Source: Haematococcus lacustris (Eukaryota; Chlorophyta; Chlorophyceae; Chlamydomonadales; Haematococcaceae). Taken from it: a stretch of 64,000 nt of DNA. The DNA lies in contig JASKMD010000007.1 in NCBI GenBank assembly GCA_030144725.1, forward strand, positions 5,738,001 through 5,802,000, given 5' to 3'. Below, in pieces: positions 30,936-43,747 of the stretch (positions are counted from its first letter, which is position 1; each line of letters opens with the position of its first letter). A program made the position numbers and the translations under genes. The notes beneath the pieces are model-generated. The model was given only the letters and a program-made list of their open reading frames with translations. It ran no database searches and was not told where the DNA came from.

Positions 30936-32522
30936 CATGAGGCCTGAGCACCATGAGGTTGGGTGGGGTGCTGACTGGGCACATACATAGCTGGGCCAGG
31001 GCCTGACGCCCCAGGCATGCATGGCAGCCAGCAGTTTTGAGGCAATGGTGTGGCCATGAGTGCGGACTGCATGGAGCCAAGCTTCTCACTGCATTGCATC
31101 ATGCAGTCATGTGACAGACTCATGCCCTGGCCTCAGCCAGCAGCAGTCTCATGGCACTTTGGTAGAGTAGCAGCTGCTCCTGCTGCAGCTGTTGCTGCCA
31201 AGGGGTTTGGGTGTGCACAAGGACACTACCTGCAGTTCACCTGCCACAGTGATCCACCACACAGTGCCACAGCCAGTCCTTAGCAACTGGTGTGGCATGA
31301 GGTCAGTCAGATGCATGAGCGGGGTTTGTTGAAGTTTTGATACGTCGTCTTCTCAAAGGTCAAGGCATTGCAAGCAAGGCCTGTGACCCGGATGAGTGAT
31401 CTGCAAACATGTGCATGCATGTTACGCCATGGCAGCAGCATCAGGCATGAGCTCTCCATGCCATTGCGGTGCCTGTCACGCCTGCCGCTAGGGGCAAGGC
31501 CAGATGTTGACAGTGCTCACACCCAAGTCCTTGTCATGCGGATGGATGGTCCGGTGTTTGCTTTGTGGATGGTTGGTACGTAGGTGTTACTAGCCCAGTT
31601 GTCAGGGCTGCAGCTCAGGAGGCATGTTGACATTTACGACAAGGATGATGCCACCAGGGAGGATGTGGCTGGGGGGCCACAGTGTGGGATATGTGTGGGG
31701 GAGAACTGCAGCTAGTAGCTCATGAGTATGAGTATGAGGATGGGTTGATGCTGGGGCTAGGTAAATGGTGTGTTTTGTTGTCTGTACCTAGTGACCATTC
31801 ATTCCTGCTGCAGGAGGCCTGCTTTCAGTCGTGGGAGCGAGGCAGCTGGGGGCTTGCTGCGGCAGGATGGGTGTGGTAGTGTCAGTGGTCGTGATGTTGC
31901 AGCATTGCTGTTTGCTCCCTTGTTCTCCTATCTTGTTTGTGGAATGCAATACTTGTGGCCAGCTATTGTTGTCAGACTTGTTCTGCTAGTTTCTGGGCAG
32001 GCAAGCCGTATAGGTTTATTTGCTATTGACGCTTGTTCCCTTTGTGGTCTGTGATGGATGTCATGTTTCTGTTTGCTGTTGGCAGGGTATGTGCACAGGA
32101 AAGAAGTAAATTGAAAGGAAAGGCCTGGTTTGACTGCCAGGTTTATGGCATCTACCCCTTCCTCATGCCCACCATGTGGATTGCCTGGTTTGATCAATCA
32201 ACAAGTGTAGGCTGTGATTAGTCTCCCTGAGTGCAAGATTGACACAAAGTGCAACAATGTGTGAACGACATGCACAGTAAACTGTAACGACAGAGTGTGT
32301 GGTTTGGTCTGGTGGCTGATAGGCTTTCTCAAGGGTCAGCTGCACAGTTGGTGCTTGTTGCTCTACATTGTCACCAGCTGATGCCGCCGTGGACTATCCA
32401 ATCCAAGGTACTCAAGAATGCGGGCTTCACAAAGGTTATAGGTACCTGCCCAAAGATACCCTAATGCTACACTGCTGGTCCCTTGCCTTGTGCTGTATTT
32501 CACCATGCATCCTAGCCCTGCT
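30936..32522. other. Unassigned part of array unit 1
   Basis: No exon with family or splice support was found. A frame at 31770-32054 contains a hydrophobic stretch (VRLVLLVSGQASRIGLFAID) but is probably not a gene. The same holds for the equivalent parts of units 2-4. Confidence 0.35.
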
Positions 32523-32624
32523 GGCTTACACCGCTTTAGCCGTCAGCCGTTAGGCTGCTTGGCCGCCCTCCCCCTCTAGGGGTTCGAGACTTTCTGTAAC
32601 GCACTTCAAAGCAAGGTGTAAGCC
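32523..32624 (-). mobile_element. 102-bp LINE-tail fragment with terminal inverted repeats
   Basis: Starts GGCTTACACC and ends GGTGTAAGCC, an exact 10-bp inverted pair. The interior matches the 3' end of the LINE coding region at 60.54-60.64 kb (minus strand TTTGAAGTGCGTTACAGAAA). Repeated at 38016-38117 and 43494-43595. Confidence 0.55.
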
Positions 32625-32776
32625 ACCTATCTTGCTGCAGCCACATGCCCACTTGGGGTCTAGGTCACCAGGGTACAGCATTTGCTCATGATGGTCATGG
32701 TGAGCCACATGGTCATTGTCAGGGCCCCTCGATCCTCCTCCCGCCCATCTTCCGTTGTCTAGTCACCGTAGCCCTG

Positions 32777-32973
32777 GTGACCTCTCCCCAGTGCATCCTG
32801 TTGTGTTGTTCACCCACCTGTTTGACCAGACAAAGTGCACCCTGCTGCGTGGGTTGCAGTTGGAGGGGGAGGAAGGGGAGGGCTTCGTGGAGGGTGTCCC
32901 AATGCTGCCTAACCGCCTGGTGCGCAACATGGCGGACATGTTTAGTCGGAGGAGCTCCCGCAAGCCGGCTTGA
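32777..32973 (+). CDS. Duplicated exon-like frame (unit 1 copy)
   Basis: PGDLSPVHPVVLFTHLFDQT onward to SSRKPA stop, a diverged copy of 26853-27049. No other glucosyltransferase exon accompanies it, so it is an orphan exon, not a second enzyme. Confidence 0.4.
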
Positions 32974-33384
32974 CTACGAGGACAAGATCGCGCATCAGTG
33001 CAAAGAGCATCGACGGCTCATGCCTGGTATGGCTGCATGAGTCGCCAATGTCGGCGCTACATGTGGCTGTGGCGACCAAGATCTGAGTCAATGGCCAGGT
33101 CAAGCTAATGTTCTTGGACGCTGACACTCTTACACGGGGTGGATGGGGGTCAACTGTGCTGTTGCGTATGTCTACTGTCCACACTCATATCTTGGTGCTT
33201 TGCTGGCTTCAGCTACAGTCTCTCTGCCGTTGGGTACAGACATAGCTCATCAGCGAGGTTGACAAGGCAGTGGAGGGCAGGGAGCCAGGGATATGTAGGG
33301 CCTAGATGTGTTCTTTTCCATCCATGCCCCGCAGCCGGGGGGCCCAATGTTTGGTCTGTAGGGAATAAACCTCCCAAGCACATG

Positions 33385-33947
33385 GCATGAGCACATCCCA
33401 CCTACACCTTACTGCCTGGCCGCTGTGGCAGGCTGGAGCCTAGATTCGGAATGACAGATATGCACCAATACAAGCCGACAGCAGCTCCAGGGGGCGCCCT
33501 AGCCCTTGCTCTCCCCAGTGTGCTGCATGTTCAACGCTGCATTGCAGTCCCTGTCTAGCCACCTGCATGGGGTGTGGGCTGAGCAGCCTCGCCCTTGCTC
33601 TTGCGCATGCTGGGCTGGGCAACATTGGCTGCATGCCCAGCCTTGATGCGCTTGGCTGGCAGGGGTGTGATGGGCTAAGGCTCTCAGGCTACTGGCTGCG
33701 TGGTTTCCTGGCTGCCTGGGGGCTGTTGGTGGGTGCGTGGGGCCACTATCAGGCACCATGTTGGGCCCAGGACTGGCTGGTCACGCTGCTGGCTCCATGC
33801 TGGGTAGAGCACCCCTGCCAAGGGCTTCAAGCCTGCAGGCCTAGTGGGCTGCTCATGGTCCAGCTGCTCCTCACACTGCTGCTGGCCAGTCACTGCTGAG
33901 CTGAAGCAGCTGATACACGGCTCATCCACCAGCACATGGTGATGCAA
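33385..33947 (-). pseudogene. Fanzor relic, array unit 2
   Basis: Complete version of the array relic: the diverged 3' flank (33385-33490), then on the minus strand RWLDRDCNAALNMQHTGESK (about 33500-33560), a short linker, WSQQRDQPVLGPTWCLIVAP, and VDEPCISCFSSAVTGQQQCE. The RuvC-III core is intact in one frame, but the tail after GESK is replaced by frameshifted sequence and the front half is absent. Confidence 0.6.
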
Positions 33948-35041
33948 GCTGTGTGCCGCAATGGTAGCTGGTCAACCCTACCCCAGCAGCAGAGCCTGTC
34001 CGTGATGATGTACCGTTGGGTAGCTAGGCCAAGCAGAGCGACTGGCATGCAGTGTAAAGGGTAGAGCATCAGGCATGAGGCATGCAACCTAGTGTGCAAC
34101 ATGTTCTTTGGCAGAAGCGAACTGTAGCCCATGGCGCTGGCCAGCTGCAAAACCTGACAGCACCCAGTTGGGGTGGCCGCTGTCCCACCAAGCAGGTCAA
34201 GGGCACCTCCACAATGTCGTGGGGCAAGTGGCAAGCAGATAAGGGGTATCATTTGTTTAGGTGAAGGCAACCGTGGTCAGGATCAACGAGCTGCTTGAGC
34301 ACGGTGCAACAGGCTGCATACCTGCTACAGGCTGCATACCTGCATATACGTGAATGGGGGCTATGGGCTCCGAACGGCTTCAGCTTCAGCTTCAGCTTCA
34401 GCGCAGTCTTTTGCAGTGTGCCGCCCATGCCCCTCAAGCGTGTGTGACGGCGGCTGTAATCGTGTCGGAGGGCAGTCAAACTCGGTTTCGACGACAGCCG
34501 GCGAGGGCTGCGGTGCCAGTTGACCGATGTCGCTGAGCCTGACTTGAGAGATATGCTGCGTGATGATTTGGTGGCGAGATCCTGCCAGCTGCGATATACT
34601 CATACTGCAGATATCTAGTCCGGCTTTTATCGCTGCAAAGATCTCAGTCAAATAACCAACGGTCAACTGCTGGATATCGCACCCTTAACTCCGGGTGCTC
34701 CTTTGTGACACTTACGAGCTACATTGGCCTTCCCTCGCCTCTGTCCTGAAGTGCATTGGCAGAACCCGAGCGACGCCAATATGCAAGGTACGCGCACAAG
34801 GATTCCACGGTGCTATAGCGCGGGTCCCTTGCTTCGTGCTGTGTCTCTGCCTGAGCTTTGCGGCGACGCACATGTCCGACACAATGCCGACACAATGACG
34901 CCCTGCTGCCTAGCCCTGCCTGGCCAAACATTCGTCATACCCAACCTTGACTATGAGCATCTCCTAGGCAGGGCGCTCAATGTCCCTGACCTTGGATCGG
35001 CACCCTAAGACTGACATTTCTTCGCTCCTGTCTGACCGCAG

Positions 35042-36427
35042 AGTGCCTGCTGCGAGTCTGCTGCAAGCCTAGCTGCCCGTTGCCCCCCTTGCCGTCTGCG
35101 TACCTCCCTGTCGGCGCGCAATGTAACAGACCGATATCTGTTTTGGATCACCTCCTCGAGCTACAGGAGGTCAGTTGCCTACTGTGGCCCGCACCGCCCT
35201 CGAGCCTTCCACAGACCCATCTGTCATCTGTCTGTCCGCGGATTCAAACCCTGTTGTGTCCGACTTCACTGCGTGCAGGACGATGCCTTCGTAGCCAGTT
35301 CAGATGACTTGTCGCAGCTGCTGAAGTCTCTGCCACGCATCCACACTCCCTCCCTCAGCTTTCAGGTTCCAGCTGTGTCGCTGAGTGCCGCTGCACCGCC
35401 TCCAGCACAGCCTCCCTCCCCTAGTCCTGCCCAAGCGGGAGTTCCCCAGCCATACCCTACTCAGCGCCCAACTGTCAAGCACTCTTCTTCCCATGCTCCA
35501 CCCCCTCCTACCAGCTCCTGTCTCACTTACCCATGGGCGGCATTTCATGCAATGCCCCGCATCTCCCAGGGGCCCAATTGTGAAGACCAGGGCAGCAGGT
35601 CCTATAGCACCAAAGATGTGAGGTTGGCCTCCTCCCATTACTCCTCTCTGACCAGACCAGCACAGCAGGCAGGTCTGGTGTCTGACACCCACCCAACCTC
35701 CCACGTCAGCTGGTCTGGACAGCTCGGGGCTGGGAGATATGGTGCTGCTGTAAAGTCTCCTGCAGCCAGTGGCCCTGTCAGCCAGCAATGGCTCAGGAGT
35801 GCTGCAGCAGCAGCAGCTGTTGATGTGCAGCTGCCAATTGGTTCACCTACTTGTGACGCAGCTGGCACCGCTGCAGCTGAGGCCTCTTGCTGCACCCTGG
35901 GCCACCCAGACACCTGGAGTGACATGGCTGACTCCTTCATGGCCAGCTGCTGCAGCCCACAGCCCGCCCCCAGAGCCTGGCCTGCCCTGGCCTTGCCCCC
36001 AGCCTGCCCCTCCCTCCCTTCTACAAGTCGCAGAGCCCCAGGCCCTGCAGCCCCAGCTGGGAGGGCTGCTACAGCTGGCCACCCTGCCGCCACAGTGCTG
36101 ACCTGTGGCCCACCACCGTTTCCAGCTCATGACAGCCACATCGCGTCGCCTACACCGCCTCTGCTGGGCAGCCAGTCCACCCTCACCAAGCAAGCAGCCA
36201 GCCTGGCCCTACCCATCCCACTGGGCAGCCCCGTGCTTGGCCTGCTGCATGCGGATGCTGAGCAGGCCGGTGCATGCCCTCAGTCGGATGGAGGTCTGTG
36301 TGCAGGGCTTGACGAGGGCAGTGGTGGGGATGAGGAGGATGCCGTGAGTGAGAGCGGCAGCTGGGGCAGCCAGGCCTCAGTCCTGAGCTTGGCGCTGTTC
36401 CTGACTCCCCAGCCATCCTCCACCTGA
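35042..36427 (+). CDS. Uncharacterised array gene, copy 2
   Basis: Exons 35042-35169 and 35279-36427. Compared with copy 1 it has a few amino-acid changes (for example Ala to Pro in HAPPPP, His to Leu in AGLDEGSG) and no frame change. Confidence 0.5.
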   Translation, partial: SACCESAASLAARCPPCRLRTSLSARNVTDRYLFWITSSSYRRSVAYCGPHRPRAFHRPICHLSVRGFKPCCVRLHCVQDDAFVASSDDLSQLLKSLPRIHTPSLSFQVPAVSLSAAAPPPAQPPSPSPAQAGVPQPYPTQRPTVKHSSSHAPPPPTSSCLTYPWAAFHAMPRISQGPNCEDQGSRSYSTKDVRLASSHYSSLTRPAQQAGLVSDTHPTSHVSWSGQLGAGRYGAAVKSPAASGPVSQQWLRSAAAAAAVDVQLPIGSPTCDAAGTAAAEASCCTLGHPDTWSDMADSFMASCCSPQPAPRAWPALALPPACPSLPSTSRRAPGPAAPAGRAATAGHPAATVLTCGPPPFPAHDSHIASPTPPLLGSQSTLTKQAASLALPIPLGSPVLGLLHADAEQAGACPQSDGGLCAGLDEGSGGDEEDAVSESGSWGSQASVLSLALFLTPQPSST

Positions 36428-38015
36428 CATGAGGCCTGAGCACCATGAGGTTGGGTGGGGTGCTGACTGGGCACGTACATAGCTGGGCCAGGGCCTGACG
36501 CCCCAGGCATGCATGGCAGCCGGCAGTTGTGAGGCAATGGTGTGGCCATGAGTGCGGACTGCATGGAGCCAAGCCTCCCCTCTGCATTGCATCATGCAGT
36601 CAAGAGGCATACTCATGCCCTGGCCTAAGCCAGCAGCAGTCTCATGGCACTTTGGTAGAGTAGCAGCTGCTCCTGCTGCTGCTGTTGCTGCCAAGGGGTT
36701 TGGGTGTGCACAAGGACACTACCTGCAGTTCACCTGCCACAGTGATCCACCACACAGTGCCGCAGCCAGTCCTTAGCAACTGGTGTGGCATGAGGTCAGT
36801 CAGATGCATGAGCGGGGTTTGTTGAAGTTTTGATACGTCGTCTTCTCAAAGGTTAAGGCATTGCAAGCAAGGCCTGTGACCCGGATGAGTGATCTGCAAA
36901 CATGTGCATGCATGTTACGCCATGGCAGCAGCATCAGGCATGAGCTCTCCATGCCATTGCGGTGCCTGTCACGCCTGCCGCTAGGGGCAAGGCCAGATGT
37001 TGACAGTGCTCACACCCAAGTCCTTGTCATGCGGATGGATGGTCCGGTGTTTGCTTTGTGGATGGTTGGTACGTAGGTGTTACTAGCCCAGTTGTCAGGG
37101 CTGCAGCTCAGGAGGCATGTTGACATTAACGACAAGGATGATGCCACCAGGGAGGATGTGGCTGGGGGGCCACAGTGTGGGATATGTGTGGGGGAGAACT
37201 GCAGCTAGTAGCTCATGAGTATGAGTATGAGGATGGGTTGATGCTGGGGCTAGGTAGATGGTGTGTTTTGTTGTCTGTACCTAGTGACCATTCATTCCTG
37301 CTGCAGGAGGCCTGCTTTCAGTCGTGGGAGCGAGGCAGCTGGGGGCTTGCTGCGGCAGGATGGGTGTGGTAGTGTCAGTGGTCGTGATGTTGCAGCATTG
37401 CTGTTTGCTCCCTTGTTCTCCTATCTTGTTTGTGGAATGCAATACTTGTGGCCAGCTATTGTTGTCAGACTTGTTCTGCTAGTTTCTGGGCAGGCAAGCC
37501 GTATAGGTTTATTTGCTATTGACGCTTGTTCCCTTTGTGGTCTGTGATGGATGTCATGTTTCTGTTTGCTGTTGGCAGGGTATGTGCACAGGAAAGAAGT
37601 AAATTGAAAGGAAAGGCCTGGTTTGACTGCCAGGTTTATGGCATCTACCCCTTCCTCATGCCCACCATGTGGATTGCCTGGTTTGATCAATCAACAAGTG
37701 TAGGCTGTGATTAGTCTCCCTGAGTGCAAGATTGACACAAAGTGCAACAATGTGTGAACGACATGCACAGTAAACTGTAACTACAAAATGTGTGGTTTGG
37801 TCTGGTGGCTGATAGGCTTTCTCAAGGGTCAGCTGCACAGTTGGTGCTTGTTGCTCTACATTGTCACCAGCTGATGCCGCCGTGGACTATCCAATCCAAG
37901 GTACTCAAGAATGCGGGCTTCACAAAAGTTATAGGTACCTGCCCAAAGATACCCTAATGCTACACTGCTGGTCCCTTGCCTTGTGCTGTATTTCACCATG
38001 CATCCTAGCCCTGCT

Positions 38016-38117
38016 GGCTTACACCGCTTTAGCCGTCAGCCGTTAGGCTGCTTGGCCGCCCTCCCCCTCTAGGGGTTCGAGACTTTCTGTAACGCACTTC
38101 AAAGCAAGGTGTAAGCC
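38016..38117 (-). mobile_element. 102-bp LINE-tail fragment, unit 2
   Basis: Same ends and length as in unit 1. Confidence 0.55.
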
Positions 38118-38270
38118 ACCTATCTTGCTGCAGCCACATGCCCACTTGGGGTCTAGGTCACCAGGGTGCAGCATTTGCTCATGATGGTCATGGTGAGCCA
38201 CATGGTCATTGTCAGGGCCCCCTCGATCCTCCTCCCGCCCATCTTCCGTTGTCTAGTCACCGTAGCCCTG

Positions 38271-38467
38271 GTGACCTCTCCCCAGTGCATCCTGTTGTGT
38301 TGTTCACCCACCTGTTTGACCAGACAAAGTGCACCCTGCTGCGTGGGTTGCAGTTGGAGGGGGAGGAAGGGGAGGGCTTCGTGGAGGGTGTCCCAATGCT
38401 GCCTAACCGCCTGGTGCGCAACATGGCGGACATGTTTAGTCGGAGGAGCTCCCGCAAGCCGGCTTGA
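38271..38467 (+). CDS. Duplicated exon-like frame (unit 2 copy)
   Basis: Same protein frame as 32777-32973; one inserted C upstream changes the frame entering it. Confidence 0.4.
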
Positions 38468-38878
38468 CTACGAGGACAAGATCGCGCATCAGTGCAAAGA
38501 GCATCGACGGCTCATGCCTGGTATGGCTGCATGAGTCGCCAATGTCGGCGCTACATGTGGCTGTGGCGACCAAGATCTGAGTCAATGGCCAGGTCAAGCT
38601 AATGTTCTTGGACGCTGACACTCTTACACGGGGTGGATGGGGGTCAACTGTGCTGTTGCGTATGTCTACTGTCCACACTCATATCTTGGTGCTTTGCTGG
38701 CTTCAGCTACAGTCTCTCTGCCGTTGGGTACAGACATAGCTCATCAGCGAGGTTGACAAGGCAGTGGAGGGCAGGGAGCCAGGGATATGTAGGGCCTAGA
38801 TGTGTTCTTTTCCATCCATGCCCCGCAGCCGGGGGGCCCAATGTTTGGTCTGTAGGGAATAAACCTCCCAAGCACATG

Positions 38879-39420
38879 GCATGAGCACATCCCACCTACA
38901 CCTTACTGCCTGGCCGCTGTGGCAGGCTGGAGCCTAGATTCGGAATGACAGATATGCACCAATACAAGCCGACAGCAGCTCCAGGGGGCGCCCTAGCCCT
39001 TGCTCTCCCCAGTGTGCTGCATGTTCAACGCTGCATTGCAGTCCCTGTCTAGCCACCTGCATGGGGTGTGGGCTGAGCAGCCTCGCCCTTGCTCTTGCGC
39101 ATGCTGGGCTGGGCAACATTGGCTGCATGCCCAGCCTTGATGCGCTTGGCTGGCAGGGGTGTGATGGGCTAAGGCTCTCAGGCTACTGGCTGCGTGGTTT
39201 CCTGGCTGCCTGGGGGCTGTTGGTGGGTGCGTGGGGCCACTATCAGGCACCATGTTGGGCCCAGGACTGGCTGGTCACGCTGCTGGCTCCATGCTGGGTA
39301 GAGCACCCCTGCCAAGGGCTTCAAGCCTGCAGGCCTAGTGGGCTGCTCATGGTCCAGCTGCTCCTCACACTGCTGCTGGCCAATCACTGCTGAGCTGAAG
39401 CAGCTGATACACGCAGCTCA
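38879..39420 (-). pseudogene. Fanzor relic, array unit 3
   Basis: As in unit 2, with a small insertion near 39413 that breaks the VDE...CFSS frame. Confidence 0.6.
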
Positions 39421-40537
39421 TCCACCAGCACATGGTGATGCAAGCTGTGTGCCGCAATGGTAGCTGGTCGACCCTACCCCAGCAGCACAGCCTGTCCGTG
39501 ATGATGTACCGTTGGGTAGCTAGGCCAAGCAGAGCGACTGGCATGCAGTGTAAAGGGTAGAGCATCAGGCATGAGGCATGCAACCTAGTGTGCAACATGT
39601 TCTTTGGCAGAAGCGAACAGTAGCCCATGGCGCTGGTCAACTGCTAAACCTGACAGCACCCAGTTGGGGTGGCCGCTGTCCCACCAAGCAGGTCAAGGGC
39701 ACCTCCACAATGTCGTGGGGCAAGTGGCAAGCAGATAAGGGGTATCATTTGTTCAGGTGAAGGCAACCGTGGTCAGGATCAACGAGCTGCTTGAGCACGG
39801 TGCAACAGGCTGCATACCTGCTACAGGCTGCATACCTGCATATACGTGAATGGGGGCTATGGGCTCCGAACGGCTTCAGCTTCAGCTTCAGCTTCAGCGC
39901 AGTCTTTTGCAGTGTGCCGCCCATGCCCGTCAAGTGGATGTGACGGCGGCTGGCATCGTGTCGGAGGACAGTCAAACTCGGTTTCGACGACAGCCGGCGA
40001 GGGCTGCGGTGCCAGTTGACCGATGTCGCTGAGCCTAACTTGAGAGATATGCTGCGTGATGATTTGGTGGCGAGATCCCGCCAGCTGCGATATACTCATA
40101 CTGCAGATATCTAGTCCGGCTTTTATCGCTGCAAAGATCTCAGTCAAATAACCAACGGTCAACTGCTGGATATCGCACCCTTAACTCCGGGTGCTCCTTT
40201 GTGACACTTACGAGCTACATTGGCCTTACCTCGCCTCTGTCCTGAAGTGCATTGGCAGAACCCGAGCGACGCCAATATGCAAGGTACGCGCACAAGGATT
40301 CCACGGTGCTATAGCGCGGGTCCCTTGCTTCGTGCTGTGTCTCTGCCTGAGCTTTGCGGCGACGCACATGTCCGACACAATGCCGACACAATGACGCCCT
40401 GCTGCCTAGCCCTGCCTGGCCAAACATTCGTCATACCCAACCTTGACTATGAGCATCTCCTAGGCAGGGCGCTCAATGTCCCTGACCTTGGATCGGCACC
40501 CTAAGACTGACATTTCTTCGCTCCTGTCTGACCGCAG

Positions 40538-41923
40538 AGTGCCTGCTGCGAGTCTGCTGCAAGCCTAGCTGCCCGTTGCCCCCCTTGCCGTCTGCGTACC
40601 TTCCTGTCGGCGCGCGATGTAACAGACCGATATCTGTTTTGGATCACCTCCTCGAGCTTCAGGAGGTCAGTTGCCTACTGTGGCCCGCACCGCCCTCGAG
40701 CCTTCCACAGACCCATCTGTCATCTGTCTGTCCGCGGATTCAAACCCTGTTGTGTCCGACTCCTCTGCGTGCAGGACGATGCCTTCGTAGCCAGTTCAGA
40801 TGACTTGTCGCAGCTGCTGAAGTCTCTGCCACGCATCCACACTCCCTCCCTCAGCTTTCAGGTTCCAGCTGTGTCGCTGAGTGCCGCTGCACCGCCTCCA
40901 GCACAGCCTCCCTCCCCTAGTCCTGCCCAAGCGGGAGTTCCCCAGCCATACCCTACTCAGCGCCCAACTGTCAAGCACTCTTCTTCCCATGCTCCACCCC
41001 CTCCTACCAGCTCCTGTCTCACTTACCCATGGGCGGCATTTCATGCAATGCCCCGCATCTCCCAGGGGCCCAATTGTGAAGACCAGGGCAGCAGGTCCTA
41101 TAGCACCAAAGATGTGAGGTTGGCCTCCTCCCATTACTCCTCTCTGACCAGACCAGCACAGCAGGCAGGTCTGGTGTCTGACACCCACCCAACCTCCCAC
41201 GTCAGCTGGTCTGGACAGCTCGGGGCTGGGAGATATGGTGCTGCTGTAAAGTCTCCTGCAGCCAGTGGCCCTGTCAGCCAGCAATGGCTCAGGAGTGCTG
41301 CAGCAGCAGCAGCTGTTGATGTGCAGCTGCCAATTGGTTCACCTACTTGTGACGCAGCTGGCACCGCTGCAGCTGAGGCCTCTTGCTGCACCCTGGGCCA
41401 CCCAGACACCTGGAGTGACATGGCTGACTCCTTCATGGCCAGCTGCTGCAGCCCACAGCCCGCCCCCAGAGCCTGGCCTGCCCTGGCCTTGCCCCCAGCC
41501 TGCCCCTCCCTCCCTTCTACAAGTCGCAGAGCCCCAGGCCCTGCAGCCCCAGCTGGGAGGGCTGCTACAGCTGGCCACCCTGCCGCCACAGTGCTGACCT
41601 GTGGCCCACCACCGTTTCCAGCTCATGACAACCACATCGCGTCGCCTACACAGCCTCTGCTGGGCAGCCAGTCCACCCTCACCAAGCAAGCAGCCAGCCT
41701 GGCCCTACCCATCCCACTTGGAAGCCCCGTGCTTGGCCTGCTGCATGCGGATGCTGAGCAGGCCGGTGCATGCCCTCAGTCGGATGGAGGTCTGTGTGCA
41801 GGGCTTGACGAGGGCAGTGGTGGGGACGAGGAGGATGCCGTGAGTGAGAGTGGCAGCTGGGGCAGCCAGGCCTCAGTCCTGAGCTTGGCGCTGTTCCTGA
41901 CTCCCCAGCCATCCTCCACCTGA
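40538..41923 (+). CDS. Uncharacterised array gene, copy 3
   Basis: Exons 40538-40665 and 40775-41923; 384-codon frame preserved (Ser to Asn in PAHDNHIASP). Confidence 0.5.
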   Translation, partial: SACCESAASLAARCPPCRLRTFLSARDVTDRYLFWITSSSFRRSVAYCGPHRPRAFHRPICHLSVRGFKPCCVRLLCVQDDAFVASSDDLSQLLKSLPRIHTPSLSFQVPAVSLSAAAPPPAQPPSPSPAQAGVPQPYPTQRPTVKHSSSHAPPPPTSSCLTYPWAAFHAMPRISQGPNCEDQGSRSYSTKDVRLASSHYSSLTRPAQQAGLVSDTHPTSHVSWSGQLGAGRYGAAVKSPAASGPVSQQWLRSAAAAAAVDVQLPIGSPTCDAAGTAAAEASCCTLGHPDTWSDMADSFMASCCSPQPAPRAWPALALPPACPSLPSTSRRAPGPAAPAGRAATAGHPAATVLTCGPPPFPAHDNHIASPTQPLLGSQSTLTKQAASLALPIPLGSPVLGLLHADAEQAGACPQSDGGLCAGLDEGSGGDEEDAVSESGSWGSQASVLSLALFLTPQPSST

Positions 41924-43493
41924 CATGAGGCCTGAGCACCATGAGGTTGGGTGGGGTGCTGACTGGGCACGTACATAGCTGGGCCAGGGCCTGACGCCCC
42001 AGGCATGCATGGCAGCCGGCAGTTTTGAGGCAATGGTGTGGCCATGAGTGCGGACTGCATGGAGCCAAGCCTCTCACTGCATTGCATCATGCAGTCATGT
42101 GACAGACTCATGCCCTGGCCTCAGCCAGCAGCAGTCTCATGGCACTTTGGTAGAGTAGCAGCTGCTCCTGCTGCTGTTGCTGCCAAGGGGTGTGGGTGTG
42201 CACAAGAACACTACCTGCAGTCCACCTGCCACAGTGATCCACCACACAGTGCCGCAGCCAGTCCTTAGCAACTGGTGTGGCATGAGGTCAGTCAGATGCA
42301 TGAGCGGGGTTTGTTGAAGTTTTGATACGTCGTCTTCTCAAAGGTCAAGGCCTGTGACCCGGATGAGTGATCTGCAAACATGTGCATGCATGTTACGCCA
42401 TGGCAGCAGCATCAGGCATGAGTTCTCCATGCCATTGCGGTGCCTGTCACGCCTGCTGCTAGGGGCAAGGCCAGATGTTGACGGTGCTCACACCCAAGTC
42501 CTTGTCATGCGGATGGATGGTCCGGTGTTTGCTTTGTGGATGGTTGGTACGTAGGTGTTACTAGCCCAGTTGTCAGGGCTGCAGCTCAGGAGGCATGTTG
42601 ACATTAACGACAAGGATGATGCCACCAGGGAGGATGTGGCTGGGGGGCCACAGTGTGGGATATGTGTGGGGGAGAACTGCAGCTAGTAGCTCATGAGTAT
42701 GAGTATGAGGATGGGTTGATGCTGGGGCTAGGTAGATGGTGTGTTTTGTTGTCTGTACCTAGTGACCATTCATTCCTGCTGCAGGAGGCCTGCTTTCAGT
42801 CGTGGGAGGGAGGCAGCTGGGGGCTTGCTGCGGCAGGATGGGTGTGGTAGTGTCAGTGGTTGTGATGTTGCAGCATTGCTGTTTGCTCCCTTGTTCTCCT
42901 ATCTTGTTTGTGGAATGCAATACTTGTGGCCAGCTATTGTTGTCAGACTTGTTCTGCTAGTTTCTGGGCAGGCAAGCCGTATAGGTTTATTTGCTATTGA
43001 CGCTTGTTCCCTTTGTGGTCTGTGATGGATGTCATGTTTCTGTTTGCTGTTGGCAGGGTATGTGCACAGGAAAGAAGTAAATTGAAAGGAAAGGCCTGGT
43101 TTGACTGCCAGGTTTATGGCATCTACCCCTTCCTCATGCCCACCATGTGGATTGCCTGGTTTGATCAATCAACAAGTGTAGGCTGTGATTAGTCTCCCTG
43201 AGTGCAAGATTGACACAAAGTGCAACAATGTGTGAACGACATGCACAGTAAACTGTAACTACAAAATGTGTGGTTTGGTCTGGTGGCTGATAGGCTTTCT
43301 CAAGGGTCAGCTGCACAGTTGGTGCTTGTTGCTCTACATTGTCACCAGCTGATGCCGCCGTGGACTATCCAATCCAAGGTACTCAAGAATGCGGGCTTCA
43401 CAAAAGTTATAGGTACCTGCCCAAAGATACCCTAATGCTACACTGCTGGTCCCTTGCCTTGTGCTGTATTTCACCATGCATCCTAGCCCTGCT

Positions 43494-43595
43494 GGCTTAC
43501 ACCGCTTTAGCCGTCAGCCGTTAGGCTGCTTGGCCGCCCTCCCCCTCTAGGGGTTCGAGACTTTCTGTAACGCACTTCAAAGCAAGGTGTAAGCC
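43494..43595 (-). mobile_element. 102-bp LINE-tail fragment, unit 3
   Basis: Same ends and length as in units 1 and 2. Confidence 0.55.
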
Positions 43596-43747
43596 ACCTA
43601 TCTTGCTGCAGCCACATGCCCACTTGGGGTCTAGGTCACCAGGGTACAGCATTTGCTCATGATGGTCATGGTGAGCCACATGGTCATTGTCAGGGCCCCT
43701 CGATCCTCCTCCCGCCCATCTTCCGTTGTCTAGTCACCGTAGCCCTG

